Shown here: positions 46,439 to 55,657 of the stretch, piece by piece
Position numbering within the stretch: position 1 is the stretch's first letter
Layout of the letters: the number at the start of each line of letters is the position of its first letter
From: Billgrantia aerodenitrificans
Lineage (GTDB): Bacteria > Pseudomonadota > Gammaproteobacteria > Pseudomonadales > Halomonadaceae
Reading direction: 5' to 3'
Assembly (NCBI RefSeq): GCF_021404405.1
Contig: NZ_JABFTV010000005.1
Location: 1 to 64,000, forward strand
Length of the DNA: 64,000 nucleotides
Notes under the pieces: generated by a model
What the model was told of the DNA's origin: nothing
What the model saw: the letters and a program-made list of their open reading frames with translations, nothing else
Database searches by the model: none
Translations under genes and position numbers: made by a program

Positions 46439-47530
46439 ATGCCCCGCACAACCTATAACAAGATCGCCGCCATCGCGACCGGCCTGGTCCTTGGCGCCAG
46501 CGTCATGCTTCCTGCCGCCCACGCCGACGACTACTACGCCGGTCAGACCATTCGCATGATCATTCCTTTCTCGCCGGGTGGCGGGACGGATACCTTCGGC
46601 CGGCTGATCAGTCAGCATCTGGGCCGTCATATCCCCGGCAGCCCCACCATCGTATCCGAGAACGTCACCGGTGCCGGCGGTCTGCTGGGCAGTAACGAAT
46701 TCGCCGAGCGGGTCGACCATGACGGTCTCACTCTGATGACCGCCTCGGGCCACCTGAACCTGCGCGCCTTCCTCGGCTTACAGGGGCTCAGGCTCGACCT
46801 CGACGCGCTGGAGCCGGTGGTAGCCGCGCCCATGGGGCACGTGACGGCCATCTCCACCCAGGCAGGCATCGACGACCCGGCCGACCTGCTCGAGGCGCAA
46901 GGCCGGCTGACCAAGGGCATCACCGATCCCGTGGGTCTGCTCGAGTCGCTGGTAGCGCTGGAGATGTTCGAGCTGAATTACCGCGCGGTACCCGGCTACG
47001 GCGGCCGCGGCGATACGCGCATTGCCTTCGAGCGTGGCGAACTGATGATCAACACTCAGAGCACGCCGGCCTATCTCAACAGCGTACAGCCGCTGGTGGA
47101 CGAGGGGATGGCCATGCCGCTCTACGCCATCGGCTTCATCGATGGCGAGGGCAATCCGCAGCGCGACCCTGCCGTACCGGACATGATCACCGCCCCTGAG
47201 CTCTACGAGCAAATCCACGGCGAGATGCCTTCCGGCACCATCTGGGAGGCCTTCAAGGTCACCGTGCCGCTGGTGCAGAACACCCGCGGTACCGTCTGGG
47301 TACATGGCGATATCCCCGACGAGGCGATGGCGGCCCTGCAGGCGGGGGTCGAGGCCATGGTCAACGACCCGGAGTTCCAGGAGGCCAGTGCCAACATCCT
47401 CGAGGGCTACGAGATCATGTGGGGTGACGACCTGGGGCAGATCAAGGCTTCGATGGATGCCGCCTCACCGGAAGTTCTCGACTACCTGCGCGACATGCTG
47501 AACGAGCGCTTCGGCACCGAGTTCAACTGA
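46439..47530 (+). CDS. tctC: TctC-family tripartite tricarboxylate transporter substrate-binding protein
   Basis: 363 residues. A signal peptide (IAAIATGLVLGASVMLPAAHA) is followed by the Bug/TctC fold with RMIIPFSPGGGTDTFGRLISQHL and NVTGAGGLLGSNEFA. It delivers a ligand, probably a carboxylate, to the TctAB permease. ATG 46439 has TTGGAG seven bases upstream. The gene is followed by a 15-bp-stem hairpin before tctA. The nearby ketoarginine operon does not prove a shared substrate. Confidence 0.9.
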   Translation: MPRTTYNKIAAIATGLVLGASVMLPAAHADDYYAGQTIRMIIPFSPGGGTDTFGRLISQHLGRHIPGSPTIVSENVTGAGGLLGSNEFAERVDHDGLTLMTASGHLNLRAFLGLQGLRLDLDALEPVVAAPMGHVTAISTQAGIDDPADLLEAQGRLTKGITDPVGLLESLVALEMFELNYRAVPGYGGRGDTRIAFERGELMINTQSTPAYLNSVQPLVDEGMAMPLYAIGFIDGEGNPQRDPAVPDMITAPELYEQIHGEMPSGTIWEAFKVTVPLVQNTRGTVWVHGDIPDEAMAALQAGVEAMVNDPEFQEASANILEGYEIMWGDDLGQIKASMDAASPEVLDYLRDMLNERFGTEFN

Positions 47531-47541
47531 GATGCCTGCAT

Positions 47542-47577
47542 GCGACGAGCCGCCCGGGGTTTCGGGCGGCTCGTCGC
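47542..47577 (+). other. Intercistronic hairpin between tctC and tctA
   Basis: A perfect 15-bp stem GCGACGAGCCGCCCG (47542-47556) with CGGGCGGCTCGTCGC (47563-47577) and a six-base loop. There is no T-run. It lies 11 bp after the tctC stop and probably protects the tctC transcript, giving more binding protein than permease. Confidence 0.75.
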
Positions 47578-47604
47578 GTGCACGGGCTTTGACATGAGGT
47601 GCTC

Positions 47605-49131
47605 ATGCTGGATGCGTTCGTCAATGCGTTCTGGATTCTGCTCGACCCCTTTCGCCTGTTGATGCTCTTTTCCGGGGTGGCGATCGGTATTGCCGTGGGA
47701 ATTCTGCCCGGACTGGGTGGGCTGATGGGGATGGCGCTGGTACTGCCGTTCCTGTTCGGCATGGATGCCTACGCCGGGGTGGCCCTGCTCATCGGTATTG
47801 CGGCGGCGGTGCCCAGCGCCGATACGTTTCCCTCGGTGCTGATGGGCATTCCCGGCTCTTCCGGCTCTCAGGCCACCATCATGGACGGCTATCCGATGGC
47901 CCGCCGAGGCGAGGCCGCCAGGGCGCTGGGGGCGGCCTTCACGGCGTCGCTGATCGGCGGCCTGATCGGGGCGCTGGCGCTCTCCGCCGTGGTGCCCTTC
48001 GCGCGCCCGCTGATTCTCGCCTTCGGCTCACCCGAGCTGTTCATGCTGACCCTGCTGGGGCTCTCCATCATAGGGGTGCTGTCGGGCAATCGACCGCTCA
48101 AGGGCATGCTGGCGGCAGTCGCGGGGCTGGCCATCGGCACCGTCGGCGGCGCGCCGGTGGCGGCGGAATATCGCTTCGCGGGGGACTTTCTCTACCTCTA
48201 CGACGGACTGTCGCTGGTCATCGTGGCGCTGGGGCTGTTCGCGCTGCCGGAGATCGTTGACCTGCTGGCCCGTGGCGGTGCCATTGCCGAGCGGGCTCGC
48301 GGCCTCGGCCACGGCTGGATGGATGGGGTACGCGACACGCTGAGGCACAAGTGGCTGGTGATTCGTCATAGCGTGATCGGCGTGGTTATCGGTGCCATTC
48401 CCGGCATGGGTTCATCGATCATCGATTGGGTCAACTACGGCATCGTGGCCCAGACCAGCAAGGATCGCAGTCGTTTCGGCAAGGGCGACGTGCGCGGCGT
48501 GATCGCCCCCGAGAGTGCCAACAACGCCAAGGAAGGCGGTGTGCTGATGCCGACCCTGCTGTTCGGCGTACCGGGCTCCTCGGCCATGGCGATGCTGCTG
48601 GGGGCGCTGATGATCTTCGGCGTTCAGCCCGGCCCGCAGATGCTGACCCGCGATCTCGACCTGGTGTTCGTCATCATCTGGTCGCTGGCGCTGGCCAACG
48701 TCTTCGGTACCTTCATCTGCCTGTTGCTGTCGCGGCCCATCGCACGGCTGACCTTCGTGCCGTTTCATTACATTGCCCCGGTCATCATCGTCATCGTGAT
48801 CGTTGGCGCCTGGCAGGAGACCCGACACTGGGCCGACCTGGCCTTCCTGCTCGGCTTCGGGCTGCTGGGCTGGTTGATGAAGCGCAGCGGCATGCCACGT
48901 CCGCCGCTGCTGATCGGCTTCATTCTCAGCGGCCTGGCCGAGCGCTATCTGTGGATGTCCTACAACCTCTACGACTGGGAATGGCTGACGCGTCCCGGCG
49001 TGCTGACGATCGGCGCGCTGGCGGTGGCGCTGATAGTGGCCAGCGTCAGGCTCAAGCGCAACACCAGCCAGCGGGCCGAGGCGATACAGGCAGCCGAGAG
49101 ACCCGAGATCGACAAGGAGAGCCGCCCATGA
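47605..49131 (+). CDS. tctA: TctA-family large permease
   Basis: 508 residues, about 11-12 helices. It has the conserved GILPGLGGLMGMALVLPF and IPGSSGSQATIMDGYPMARRG segments, and a second VPGSSAMAMLLGALMIFG. It is the main transport channel of the tripartite system, driven by ion gradients. ATG 47605 has GAGG five bases upstream, better than the GTG at 47599. The end overlaps tctB by 4 bp. Confidence 0.95.
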   Translation: MLDAFVNAFWILLDPFRLLMLFSGVAIGIAVGILPGLGGLMGMALVLPFLFGMDAYAGVALLIGIAAAVPSADTFPSVLMGIPGSSGSQATIMDGYPMARRGEAARALGAAFTASLIGGLIGALALSAVVPFARPLILAFGSPELFMLTLLGLSIIGVLSGNRPLKGMLAAVAGLAIGTVGGAPVAAEYRFAGDFLYLYDGLSLVIVALGLFALPEIVDLLARGGAIAERARGLGHGWMDGVRDTLRHKWLVIRHSVIGVVIGAIPGMGSSIIDWVNYGIVAQTSKDRSRFGKGDVRGVIAPESANNAKEGGVLMPTLLFGVPGSSAMAMLLGALMIFGVQPGPQMLTRDLDLVFVIIWSLALANVFGTFICLLLSRPIARLTFVPFHYIAPVIIVIVIVGAWQETRHWADLAFLLGFGLLGWLMKRSGMPRPPLLIGFILSGLAERYLWMSYNLYDWEWLTRPGVLTIGALAVALIVASVRLKRNTSQRAEAIQAAERPEIDKESRP

Positions 49132-49610
49132 AAGCCCGCTTGATCGGCATCTTCACCCGCCATCTGCAGACGCCATTCGTGCTTTTCGTGCTGGTGGGGT
49201 TGGTGGCCGTGCTGACGATCAGCCAGTCGTTCTCGCTCGGAGCGAGGCTGTTTCCCACCGTGGTGGCCGCGCTGGGCATCCTGCTGGCGCTGCTGGAGCT
49301 GGGGCGACAGTGGCTGCGGCGGGGGGCGCGGGAGGCCAGCGATTACACCGACCTGGGCGACGAGGACGACAGCCCGCTGTTCTTCGCCAAGGGGCTGCTG
49401 TTCTTCGCCTGGATGCTCGCCTTCGTGGTGCTGTTTCTTGGCATCGGTGCTTTGCCGGCAGCCGGGCTGTTCGTGCTGGCCTTGCTCAAGCTTCAGTTTC
49501 GCAGCCCCTGGCTGCCTAGCCTGGGGCTTGCCGCCGGTATCGTCATCCTGCTGTGGGGTCTGGGCAAGGTGCTGCAGCTGCGCTGGCCGGCGCCATGGTT
49601 GGGCTTTTGA
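49128..49610 (+). CDS. tctB: TctB-family small permease
   Basis: 160 residues, four hydrophobic segments. It starts MKARLIGIFTRHLQTPFVLF, has GARLFPTVVAALGILLALLEL and ends LQLRWPAPWLGF. It is the small subunit of the tripartite tricarboxylate transporter. The start overlaps tctA by 4 bp. The final codons lie at the edge of an 18-bp tandem repeat. Confidence 0.87.
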   Translation: MKARLIGIFTRHLQTPFVLFVLVGLVAVLTISQSFSLGARLFPTVVAALGILLALLELGRQWLRRGAREASDYTDLGDEDDSPLFFAKGLLFFAWMLAFVVLFLGIGALPAAGLFVLALLKLQFRSPWLPSLGLAAGIVILLWGLGKVLQLRWPAPWLGF

Positions 49611-49658
49611 GCGCCGCTGGGCTTATGAGTGTCGCTGGGCTTATGAGCGCCGCTGGGC
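49611..49658 (+). repeat. Tandem 18-bp repeats after tctB
   Basis: GCGCCGCTGGGCTTATGA (49611-49628), GTGTCGCTGGGCTTATGA (49629-49646) and a 12-base partial third unit GCGCCGCTGGGC (49647-49658). The last bases of tctB (GGTTGGGCTTTTGA) look like a degenerate preceding unit. The array ends 10 bp before the stop of the convergent aminotransferase. Confidence 0.85.
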
Positions 49659-49667
49659 GGGCCGGCG

Positions 49668-50777
49668 TCATGCACCCGACGCCAGCGCCCGCTCCAGAAT
49701 GTCGAAGCGACCCGGTACCAGGGCATCCTCGACGGCGGTGATACGCAGCACGTGGCCGAGGTCCGGGTGCGCGGGGCGGGCGATCAGGCGGCCGGCCTCG
49801 AGCAGCTCCTGGTTCAGCCGTCCGGCCAGTTCCGCACTCGAGAAGCGCAGGGCGATGAAGTTGGTGGCGCTCGGCAGCACCTCGGCGCCCAGTTGGTGAA
49901 AATGCTGGGCGAGGCGTTCCCGGCGCGCCTTCACTTCACGAATGTGCGCCTCCACTTCGGCGTGGCGGTCGAGCACGGTTTCGGCGATGACCTGGGTGAG
50001 GCTGGATACCGCATAGTGGATCCGCACTTTCATCATCATTGCCAGGGTTTCCGGCTCGGCGATGGCGTAGCCGATGCGCATTCCGGCAAGCCCGTGGGCC
50101 TTGGACAGCGTACGCAGACGGATCACGCCGGGCAGTGCTTCGCGGCTGAACGGCGAGTCGGCATCGTCGCGGAAGTCGTGGTAGGCCTCGTCGAGCAGCA
50201 GCCAGCAATCCTCGGGCAGCTCAGCGCGCAGGCGGCGGATCTCGTCGTCGCCGTGCAGATGCCCGCTGGGGTTGTCCGGGTTGGCGACGTAGACCAGTCG
50301 GGCCCGGTGCTCATGGGCCGCAGCCAGCAGCGCCTCGAGGTCGGGGGTGAGCAGGCCGGGCGCCTCGCGATAGGGCCGCTCCACCAGATGACAGTTCTGT
50401 CCGCGAGCGAAATAGCCGAAGGTGGGGTAGGTACCGCTGGCGCTGACCACCGGGCAACCGGGTTCCGCTACGGTGCGCAGGGCCAGGGCGATCAGACTGT
50501 CGGCGCCGGCATCGACCAGGGTGTGTTCCAGCGGCAGCCCGTAGAGCGAGGCGAGCCGCTGGCGTACGCCCAGCGCTTCCGCGTCGCCGTAGCAGTAAAC
50601 ATGCTCCGTCATGGCATCGCCGAAGCGTTCGCGCAGCGCCCGATGGGGCATGTCGAGGCCCTCGTTGGAGCCCAGGCGGTGGGGGATCTCGCGGCCAATA
50701 CGCCGTTCCAGCACCTTGATGCCGGGAAAGGGGTTGCTGGGGCCGGAGCCTTTGAGGTGATCGGGAAAGCGGGGCAT
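49668..50777 (-). CDS. HisC-like PLP-dependent aminotransferase
   Basis: 369 residues of fold-type I. The segment LRTLSKAHGLAGMRIGYAI contains the PLP-binding lysine; VYVANPDNPSGHLHG and LLLDEAYHDF are the usual substrate and cofactor positions. It resembles histidinol-phosphate or arylsulfatase-like class II aminotransferases. A biosynthetic hisC is unlikely here, as no his gene is near. It is last of a minus-strand group after an EamA exporter, an FAD oxidoreductase and an ABC importer, suggesting amino-acid catabolism. ATG 50777 has GGAG seven bases upstream. Confidence 0.85.
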   Translation of the reverse strand: MPRFPDHLKGSGPSNPFPGIKVLERRIGREIPHRLGSNEGLDMPHRALRERFGDAMTEHVYCYGDAEALGVRQRLASLYGLPLEHTLVDAGADSLIALALRTVAEPGCPVVSASGTYPTFGYFARGQNCHLVERPYREAPGLLTPDLEALLAAAHEHRARLVYVANPDNPSGHLHGDDEIRRLRAELPEDCWLLLDEAYHDFRDDADSPFSREALPGVIRLRTLSKAHGLAGMRIGYAIAEPETLAMMMKVRIHYAVSSLTQVIAETVLDRHAEVEAHIREVKARRERLAQHFHQLGAEVLPSATNFIALRFSSAELAGRLNQELLEAGRLIARPAHPDLGHVLRITAVEDALVPGRFDILERALASGA

Positions 50778-50831
50778 GCTGCACTCCATATACGCGTTGA
50801 CGAAAGATCGTTGCAGAAGCCTGGGGCTGGC

Positions 50832-51758
50832 TCAAGTCGCGGGCCAGCGTGGGGTCATGACACTGGCTACGGCCGCAAGTATCAGGCCAAGCGCCACCAG
50901 AAGCCTCGGTGTGAGTGCCTCGCCGAGCAGCATCACGGCACTGAGGACGCCGACCACCGGGATGAGCAACGTGCTGATGGTGGACTGCGCCACGCTGAGA
51001 CGGTTGACGTTGCGAAACCACAGCATCTGGGCCAGGCAAATGGCGAAGACCAAGTGGTAGCCCAGTCCGAACCAAGTCGAAACCTGCCAGGCGGCCGGCG
51101 TGCCCGGTGACTCGAACAGCGACGCCAGCACGATCATGGGTAGGGCGCAGAGAGCGAATTGCCAGCCGGTGATGACCACTGCATGGCCCTGCCAGGTGCC
51201 GCGGCGCTTGGTCAGCACGGTGCCGAGTGCCCACGACAGCGCGGCGCCCAGCACGAATGCCGGCCCGGCAAGGCCTGCCAGGCCGGCGTGCCAGGCAGCC
51301 GGTCCGAGCAGTACCAGCAGTCCGGTCTGGCCAAGCCCGAGTCCCAGCCATTGGCGCGGCGATACCCGCTCGCCGAGCAGGCCGATAGCCAGCAGCAGGG
51401 CCCAGCACGGCATGGTGAAGGCAATGATGGCCGCCTGGGACGTGGGCATGTGCAGCTGACCGAAGGCAGTCCCGACGTTGAATCCCAGGATGGTGAAGCC
51501 GCCGGTCACGGCCAGCCACAGTCGCTCGCCTGGCGCGATGGCCAGCGGCCAGCCTTTCAGCCATGCCCAGCCCAGCAGCATCACGGCGCCGGTGACGAAG
51601 CCGATGGCGCGCAGAGTGAAGGGCGGGATGTCCATCAGGCTGAAGCGCACGGCCGGCCAGTTGCCGCCCCAGAACAGACCGATGGCCAGGATCAACAGCA
51701 GGGTCGTACCGGTGTGGTGCAGCGGCACGCTTGCCTGCTGACTGGGCTGAGAGGGCAT
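50832..51758 (-). CDS. EamA/DMT-family transporter
   Basis: 308 residues, ten helices arranged as two EamA repeats; GLFWGGNWPAVRFSLMDIPPFTLRAIGF starts the first and VLGAALSWALGTVLTKR the second. These proteins usually export amino acids or metabolites. The start is 7 bp after the FAD oxidoreductase stop, so it is likely co-transcribed. The substrate is unknown. Confidence 0.92.
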   Translation of the reverse strand: MPSQPSQQASVPLHHTGTTLLLILAIGLFWGGNWPAVRFSLMDIPPFTLRAIGFVTGAVMLLGWAWLKGWPLAIAPGERLWLAVTGGFTILGFNVGTAFGQLHMPTSQAAIIAFTMPCWALLLAIGLLGERVSPRQWLGLGLGQTGLLVLLGPAAWHAGLAGLAGPAFVLGAALSWALGTVLTKRRGTWQGHAVVITGWQFALCALPMIVLASLFESPGTPAAWQVSTWFGLGYHLVFAICLAQMLWFRNVNRLSVAQSTISTLLIPVVGVLSAVMLLGEALTPRLLVALGLILAAVASVMTPRWPAT

Positions 51759-51765
51759 GACCCGC

Positions 51766-53157
51766 TCACTCCTCGGGTGCCAGGATCTTGTGACGATTGA
51801 GCAATCCCTTCGGGTCCAGCGCCTGCTTCAGCGTGCGCATCAGGGCAATCTCACCGGGGTTGCGGGAGAGCGGCAGGTAGTCGCGTTTCTCCAGACCGAT
51901 ACCGTGCTCGGCGGAGATCGAGCCGCCCAGCTCGGCCAGCGGGCCGTAGACGATCTGCTCCACCTCGCGGCGGGTCTGGGGATCGCCGCTGCCGGCCCCC
52001 ACCGACACGTGCAGGTTGCCGTCGCCGAGATGGCCGAATATCACCATGCGCCCCTTGGGCCAGCGTTCGCTGATCCTGCGCTCGAGCGTATCGGCGTAGT
52101 CGGCCATGTCGGGAATGGGCAGGCTGACGTCGAAGGTGAACAGCGGGGAGAGGTGGTCGATCAGCCCCTCGATGTCCTCGCGGATATCCCAGATGCCCTG
52201 GCGCTGGGCGTCGGATTGGGCGAGCACGGCGTCCTCGATCAGGCCGGCTTCGAGGGCCGACTCCAGTGCCGCGCTGAACTGCGCGATATTGGCCGCGTCG
52301 TCGCTGCCCAGCGACTCGACGATGGCATAGAAGGGCCAGCGTGCCGGCAGGGGCGGCGTGTTGCGGCCGCTCTCCTCGGTGAGCAGCGCGTAGTGGTTGC
52401 GCCACATCACCTCGAAAGTGCTCAGGCTGCCGCCCAGGGCGCGCCCCAGGTGCCTGAGCAGACCGGTCACGCCCTCGAAGTCGGGGCAGGCCACCAGCGC
52501 GGTACGCTCGCTGGTCATTCTCGGCTGCAGCCGTAGCACGGAGCGGGTGACGATACCCAAGGTGCCCTCGCTGCCGATGAACAGCTGCTTGAGGTCGTAG
52601 CCGGCGTTGTTCTTCAGCATGCGATTCATCGAGCTGACCACGCTGCCGTCGGCCAGCACCGCTTCGAGCCCCAGCACCTGCTGGCGCATCATGCCGTAGC
52701 GAATGACCCGTACGCCGCCGGCATTGGTGGCGATGTTGCCGCCAATGGTGCAGGAGCCCCGCGCGCCGAGGTCGAGTGCGAACTGCAGGTCGTGCTCGGC
52801 GGCGGCCTCCTGCACGGTTTGAAGCGCGATACCGGCCTGAACCGTCATGCTGCCGCCGATGGGGTCGATCGCCTCGATGGCGGTCATGCGCTCCAGCGAA
52901 ATGGCAAGCTCGTCCGGGCTCGCCTCGCCGCCATGTACCAGGCCGGTGAGGCCGCCATGGGTCACCACCGGTTGAGCGACGGCGTGGCACAGGCGCATCA
53001 CCTGGGCCAGCTCGTCGGTGTTGGCCGGCCGGACGATGGCGCCGGCGCGACAGCTCGCCCCGCTCATCCAGTCGACCCGGCGCTGGGCGACGTCTTCGCC
53101 GGTCAGCACGTTGCCCTCGCCAACGATGGCGACGATTCTCTCCAACAGCGACTGCAT
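51766..53157 (-). CDS. FAD-binding oxidoreductase, GlcD/D-2-hydroxyacid dehydrogenase family
   Basis: 463 residues (466 if ATG 53166 is used). The PCMH-type FAD-binding domain has VVTHGGLTGLVHGGEASPDELAISLERM and RGSCTIGGNIATNAGGVRVIRYG; the C-terminal FAD-linked oxidase domain has GHLGDGNLHVSVGAG with its conserved His and SAEHGIGLEKRDYL. It oxidises D-2-hydroxyacids such as D-lactate or 2-hydroxyglutarate; the exact substrate is unknown. I favour MQSLLERI at 53157 because AAGGA lies eight bases upstream. It is preceded by an ABC importer, so it may act on the imported compound or its product. Confidence 0.9.
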   Translation of the reverse strand: MQSLLERIVAIVGEGNVLTGEDVAQRRVDWMSGASCRAGAIVRPANTDELAQVMRLCHAVAQPVVTHGGLTGLVHGGEASPDELAISLERMTAIEAIDPIGGSMTVQAGIALQTVQEAAAEHDLQFALDLGARGSCTIGGNIATNAGGVRVIRYGMMRQQVLGLEAVLADGSVVSSMNRMLKNNAGYDLKQLFIGSEGTLGIVTRSVLRLQPRMTSERTALVACPDFEGVTGLLRHLGRALGGSLSTFEVMWRNHYALLTEESGRNTPPLPARWPFYAIVESLGSDDAANIAQFSAALESALEAGLIEDAVLAQSDAQRQGIWDIREDIEGLIDHLSPLFTFDVSLPIPDMADYADTLERRISERWPKGRMVIFGHLGDGNLHVSVGAGSGDPQTRREVEQIVYGPLAELGGSISAEHGIGLEKRDYLPLSRNPGEIALMRTLKQALDPKGLLNRHKILAPEE

Positions 53158-53188
53158 CTGCTTCATCCTTCTCGATCGTTGCGGGGCA

Positions 53189-54811
53189 TCAGGCCATGGC
53201 GGCTTCGTGCGCACGGCCGGGTATGGCGTCCAGCAGCTGCCTGGTATAGGCCTCCCGTGGCCTGAGGAGCACCTCCTGGGCGGTACCTTGCTCGACGATG
53301 CGGCCGTGCTGCATGACGATGATGGAGTCGCAGATCTGTGCTGCCACCCGCAGGTCATGGGTGATGAACAGCAGCGAGAGCGACAGCTTCTGCTTGAGCT
53401 CCTCCAGCAGTTCGAGCACCTGGGCTTGGATCGACACGTCGAGTGCCGACACCGCCTCGTCGGCCACGATCAGCTCCGGGTTGAGCGCCAGGGCACGGGC
53501 GATACCGATGCGCTGGCGCTGGCCACCGGAGAACTCGTGGGGGTAGCGATCCACCGCCACGGCGCCGAGGCCGACCAGCTCCAGCAGCTCCTCGGCTTGC
53601 TGCATCGCCTGTCGGCGCGCTACGCCATTGGCCATGGGGCCCTGGGCGATGGCGTAGCCGACCCGGTGGCGCGGATTGAGCGAGGCGTAGGGATCCTGGA
53701 AGATCATCTGTACCCGGCGCCGCTCCCGGCGCAGTTCGTCTCCCTTCAAGGCAGAGAAATCGGTTCCGCTGAGGCTCAGCGAGCCGCTGTCGGGCCGTTC
53801 CAGGCGCACCACGCAGCGGCCCAGGGTCGACTTGCCCGAACCGGACTCGCCGACGATTCCGACTGTCTCACCCGGTGCCAGGGTGAAGGAGACGTCGTCC
53901 AGGGCGCGTACCTCGCGGGCCGGCTTGAACAGGCCGCCGCGTGAGCGGAACACCTTGTTGAGGTTGCGTACCTCCAGCAGCGGCGCGGGCCGCTCCTGAG
54001 CGACGGCGTCCGGAATGATGTTGCTGGGAATCGCCTCGAGCAGGGCGCGAGTATACTCGTGGCGAGGATTTTCGAGCACCTCCTGGGCCGTGCCGAGCTC
54101 GACGACCCGACCGTAGCGCATCACGCAGACACGGGTGGCCACCTCGGCCACCACGCCGAAGTCGTGGGTGATGAACATTACCGCCATGCCGCGGCGCTGC
54201 TGCAGGTCACGGATCAGTTCCAGGATCTGCGCCTGGGTGGTGACGTCCAGCGCGGTGGTTGGCTCGTCGGCGATCAGCAACTCCGGCTCCAGCGCCAGTG
54301 CCATGGCGATCATCACCCGCTGGCGCTGCCCGCCGGAGAGCTGGAACGGGTAGGCGCGGATTGCCTTGTCCGGTTCGGGGATGCCGACCTCCTCGAGCAG
54401 CGCCAGTGCTCTCTGCTGGCGCTCCTTCGAAGTGAACTTGCCATGCGCTTCGAACACCTCGGCGATCTGGGCGCCGACCCGCATCAGCGGGTTCAGTGCG
54501 GTCATCGGTTCCTGAAAGATCATGCCGATGCGCAGTCCGCGCAGTTTGCGATGCTGCTTTTCCGTCAGTGCCAGCAGGTCCTGACCGTCGAACAGGACCT
54601 CACCGGCGGTGGCGCGAACGCCCTTGGGCAACAAGCCCATCACCGCATTGGCCGCCATCGACTTGCCTGAGCCGGACTCGCCGACCACGCACATGATCTC
54701 GCCGCGGGCCACGTCGTAGCTGACCTCCTCCACCGCGTAGTCGCGATCGGCGCCCTTGGGCAGGGCGAGGGTCAGGCCGCGAATGCTCAATACCGGAGCG
54801 TTGTCGTTCAT
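53189..54811 (-). CDS. Dipeptide-type ABC transporter ATP-binding protein, fused double ATPase
   Basis: 540 residues with two complete ABC ATPase domains, like YejF. Each has a Walker A GESGSGKS, a signature LSGGQRQR or FSGGQRQR, and a Walker [15 protein letters not shown] or [14 protein letters not shown]; each ends with the oligopeptide-ATPase C-terminal region. It powers import through the two adjacent permeases. It is the fourth gene of the operon, with the FAD oxidoreductase close behind (22-31 bp depending on its start). Confidence 0.95.
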   Translation of the reverse strand: MNDNAPVLSIRGLTLALPKGADRDYAVEEVSYDVARGEIMCVVGESGSGKSMAANAVMGLLPKGVRATAGEVLFDGQDLLALTEKQHRKLRGLRIGMIFQEPMTALNPLMRVGAQIAEVFEAHGKFTSKERQQRALALLEEVGIPEPDKAIRAYPFQLSGGQRQRVMIAMALALEPELLIADEPTTALDVTTQAQILELIRDLQQRRGMAVMFITHDFGVVAEVATRVCVMRYGRVVELGTAQEVLENPRHEYTRALLEAIPSNIIPDAVAQERPAPLLEVRNLNKVFRSRGGLFKPAREVRALDDVSFTLAPGETVGIVGESGSGKSTLGRCVVRLERPDSGSLSLSGTDFSALKGDELRRERRRVQMIFQDPYASLNPRHRVGYAIAQGPMANGVARRQAMQQAEELLELVGLGAVAVDRYPHEFSGGQRQRIGIARALALNPELIVADEAVSALDVSIQAQVLELLEELKQKLSLSLLFITHDLRVAAQICDSIIVMQHGRIVEQGTAQEVLLRPREAYTRQLLDAIPGRAHEAAMA

Positions 54812-54820
54812 GTCGTTCTC

Positions 54821-55657
54821 CTAGGAGCGTTCGCGGGCGAGCTTGGGGTTCAAGGCATCATCCAGCCCCTCGCCGACCAGGTTGAGCGCCAGCACCGTAA
54901 GCAGGATCGCCAGGCCGGGGAAGAAACTCAGCCACCAGGCCTGGCGGATCACCGTACGGGCGGCACCGATCATGTAGCCCCAGGACATCACGTTGGGGTC
55001 ACCCAGGCCGAGGAAGGAGAGGGCCGACTCCAGCAGGATGGCGGTGGCTACCATCAGCGAGGCCAGCACGATGATCGGCGACAGGGTGTTGGGCAGGATC
55101 TGACGCAGGATGATGGTGCGGTTGGTCTGGCCGACCAGGCGAGCGGCCTCCACGTATTCGCGGTGGCGCAGCGACATGAACTCGGCGCGCACCAGGCGTG
55201 CCACCGGCGGCCAGCTGACGATGGCGATGGCCAGTACGATGGAGGTCACGCTGGGCTGCATGATCGCCACCAGCACGATGGCCAGGGCGAAGTTGGGGAT
55301 GGTCTGGAAGAACTCGGTGAAGCGCATCAGGGCGTCGTCGATCAAGCCGCCGTAATAGCCGGCGATGGCGCCCAGCGGCACACCGATGAGCAGCGCTACC
55401 GAGGTCGAGACCAGGCCGATCAGCAGCGAGACCCAGGCGCCGTGCATCAGTCCGGCGGCCACATCGCGGCCCATGGTGTCGGTACCGAGCCAGAAGCCAT
55501 CCACCTCCATGGGGGCGAGGAAGGGTCGCTGCACCATACGCCAGGGCGACTCGGGATAGAGGAAGGGGGCCAGCATCGCCATCGCAATGATGGCCAGCAG
55601 GATGAACAGGCCGACCAGAGCGCCGCGGTTCTGGGCAAAGCGGGCGAAGAAGCTCAT
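54821..55657 (-). CDS. Dipeptide-type ABC transporter permease (DppC/OppC-like)
   Basis: 278 residues, about six helices. It contains GTDTMGRDVAAGLMHGAWVSLLIGL and the cytoplasmic EAA-type loop REYVEAARLVGQTNRTIILRQILPN, the mark of DppC. It forms the membrane channel with the neighbouring permease. The start overlaps that gene by 4 bp. Confidence 0.95.
   Translation of the reverse strand: MSFFARFAQNRGALVGLFILLAIIAMAMLAPFLYPESPWRMVQRPFLAPMEVDGFWLGTDTMGRDVAAGLMHGAWVSLLIGLVSTSVALLIGVPLGAIAGYYGGLIDDALMRFTEFFQTIPNFALAIVLVAIMQPSVTSIVLAIAIVSWPPVARLVRAEFMSLRHREYVEAARLVGQTNRTIILRQILPNTLSPIIVLASLMVATAILLESALSFLGLGDPNVMSWGYMIGAARTVIRQAWWLSFFPGLAILLTVLALNLVGEGLDDALNPKLARERS

Noticed and set aside
49668..50777. 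Aminotransferase as the missing arginine transaminase of the ketoarginine operon
   Set aside because: The protein is HisC-like rather than AruH-like, lies in a different operon and is several kilobases away, so the link is not supported.
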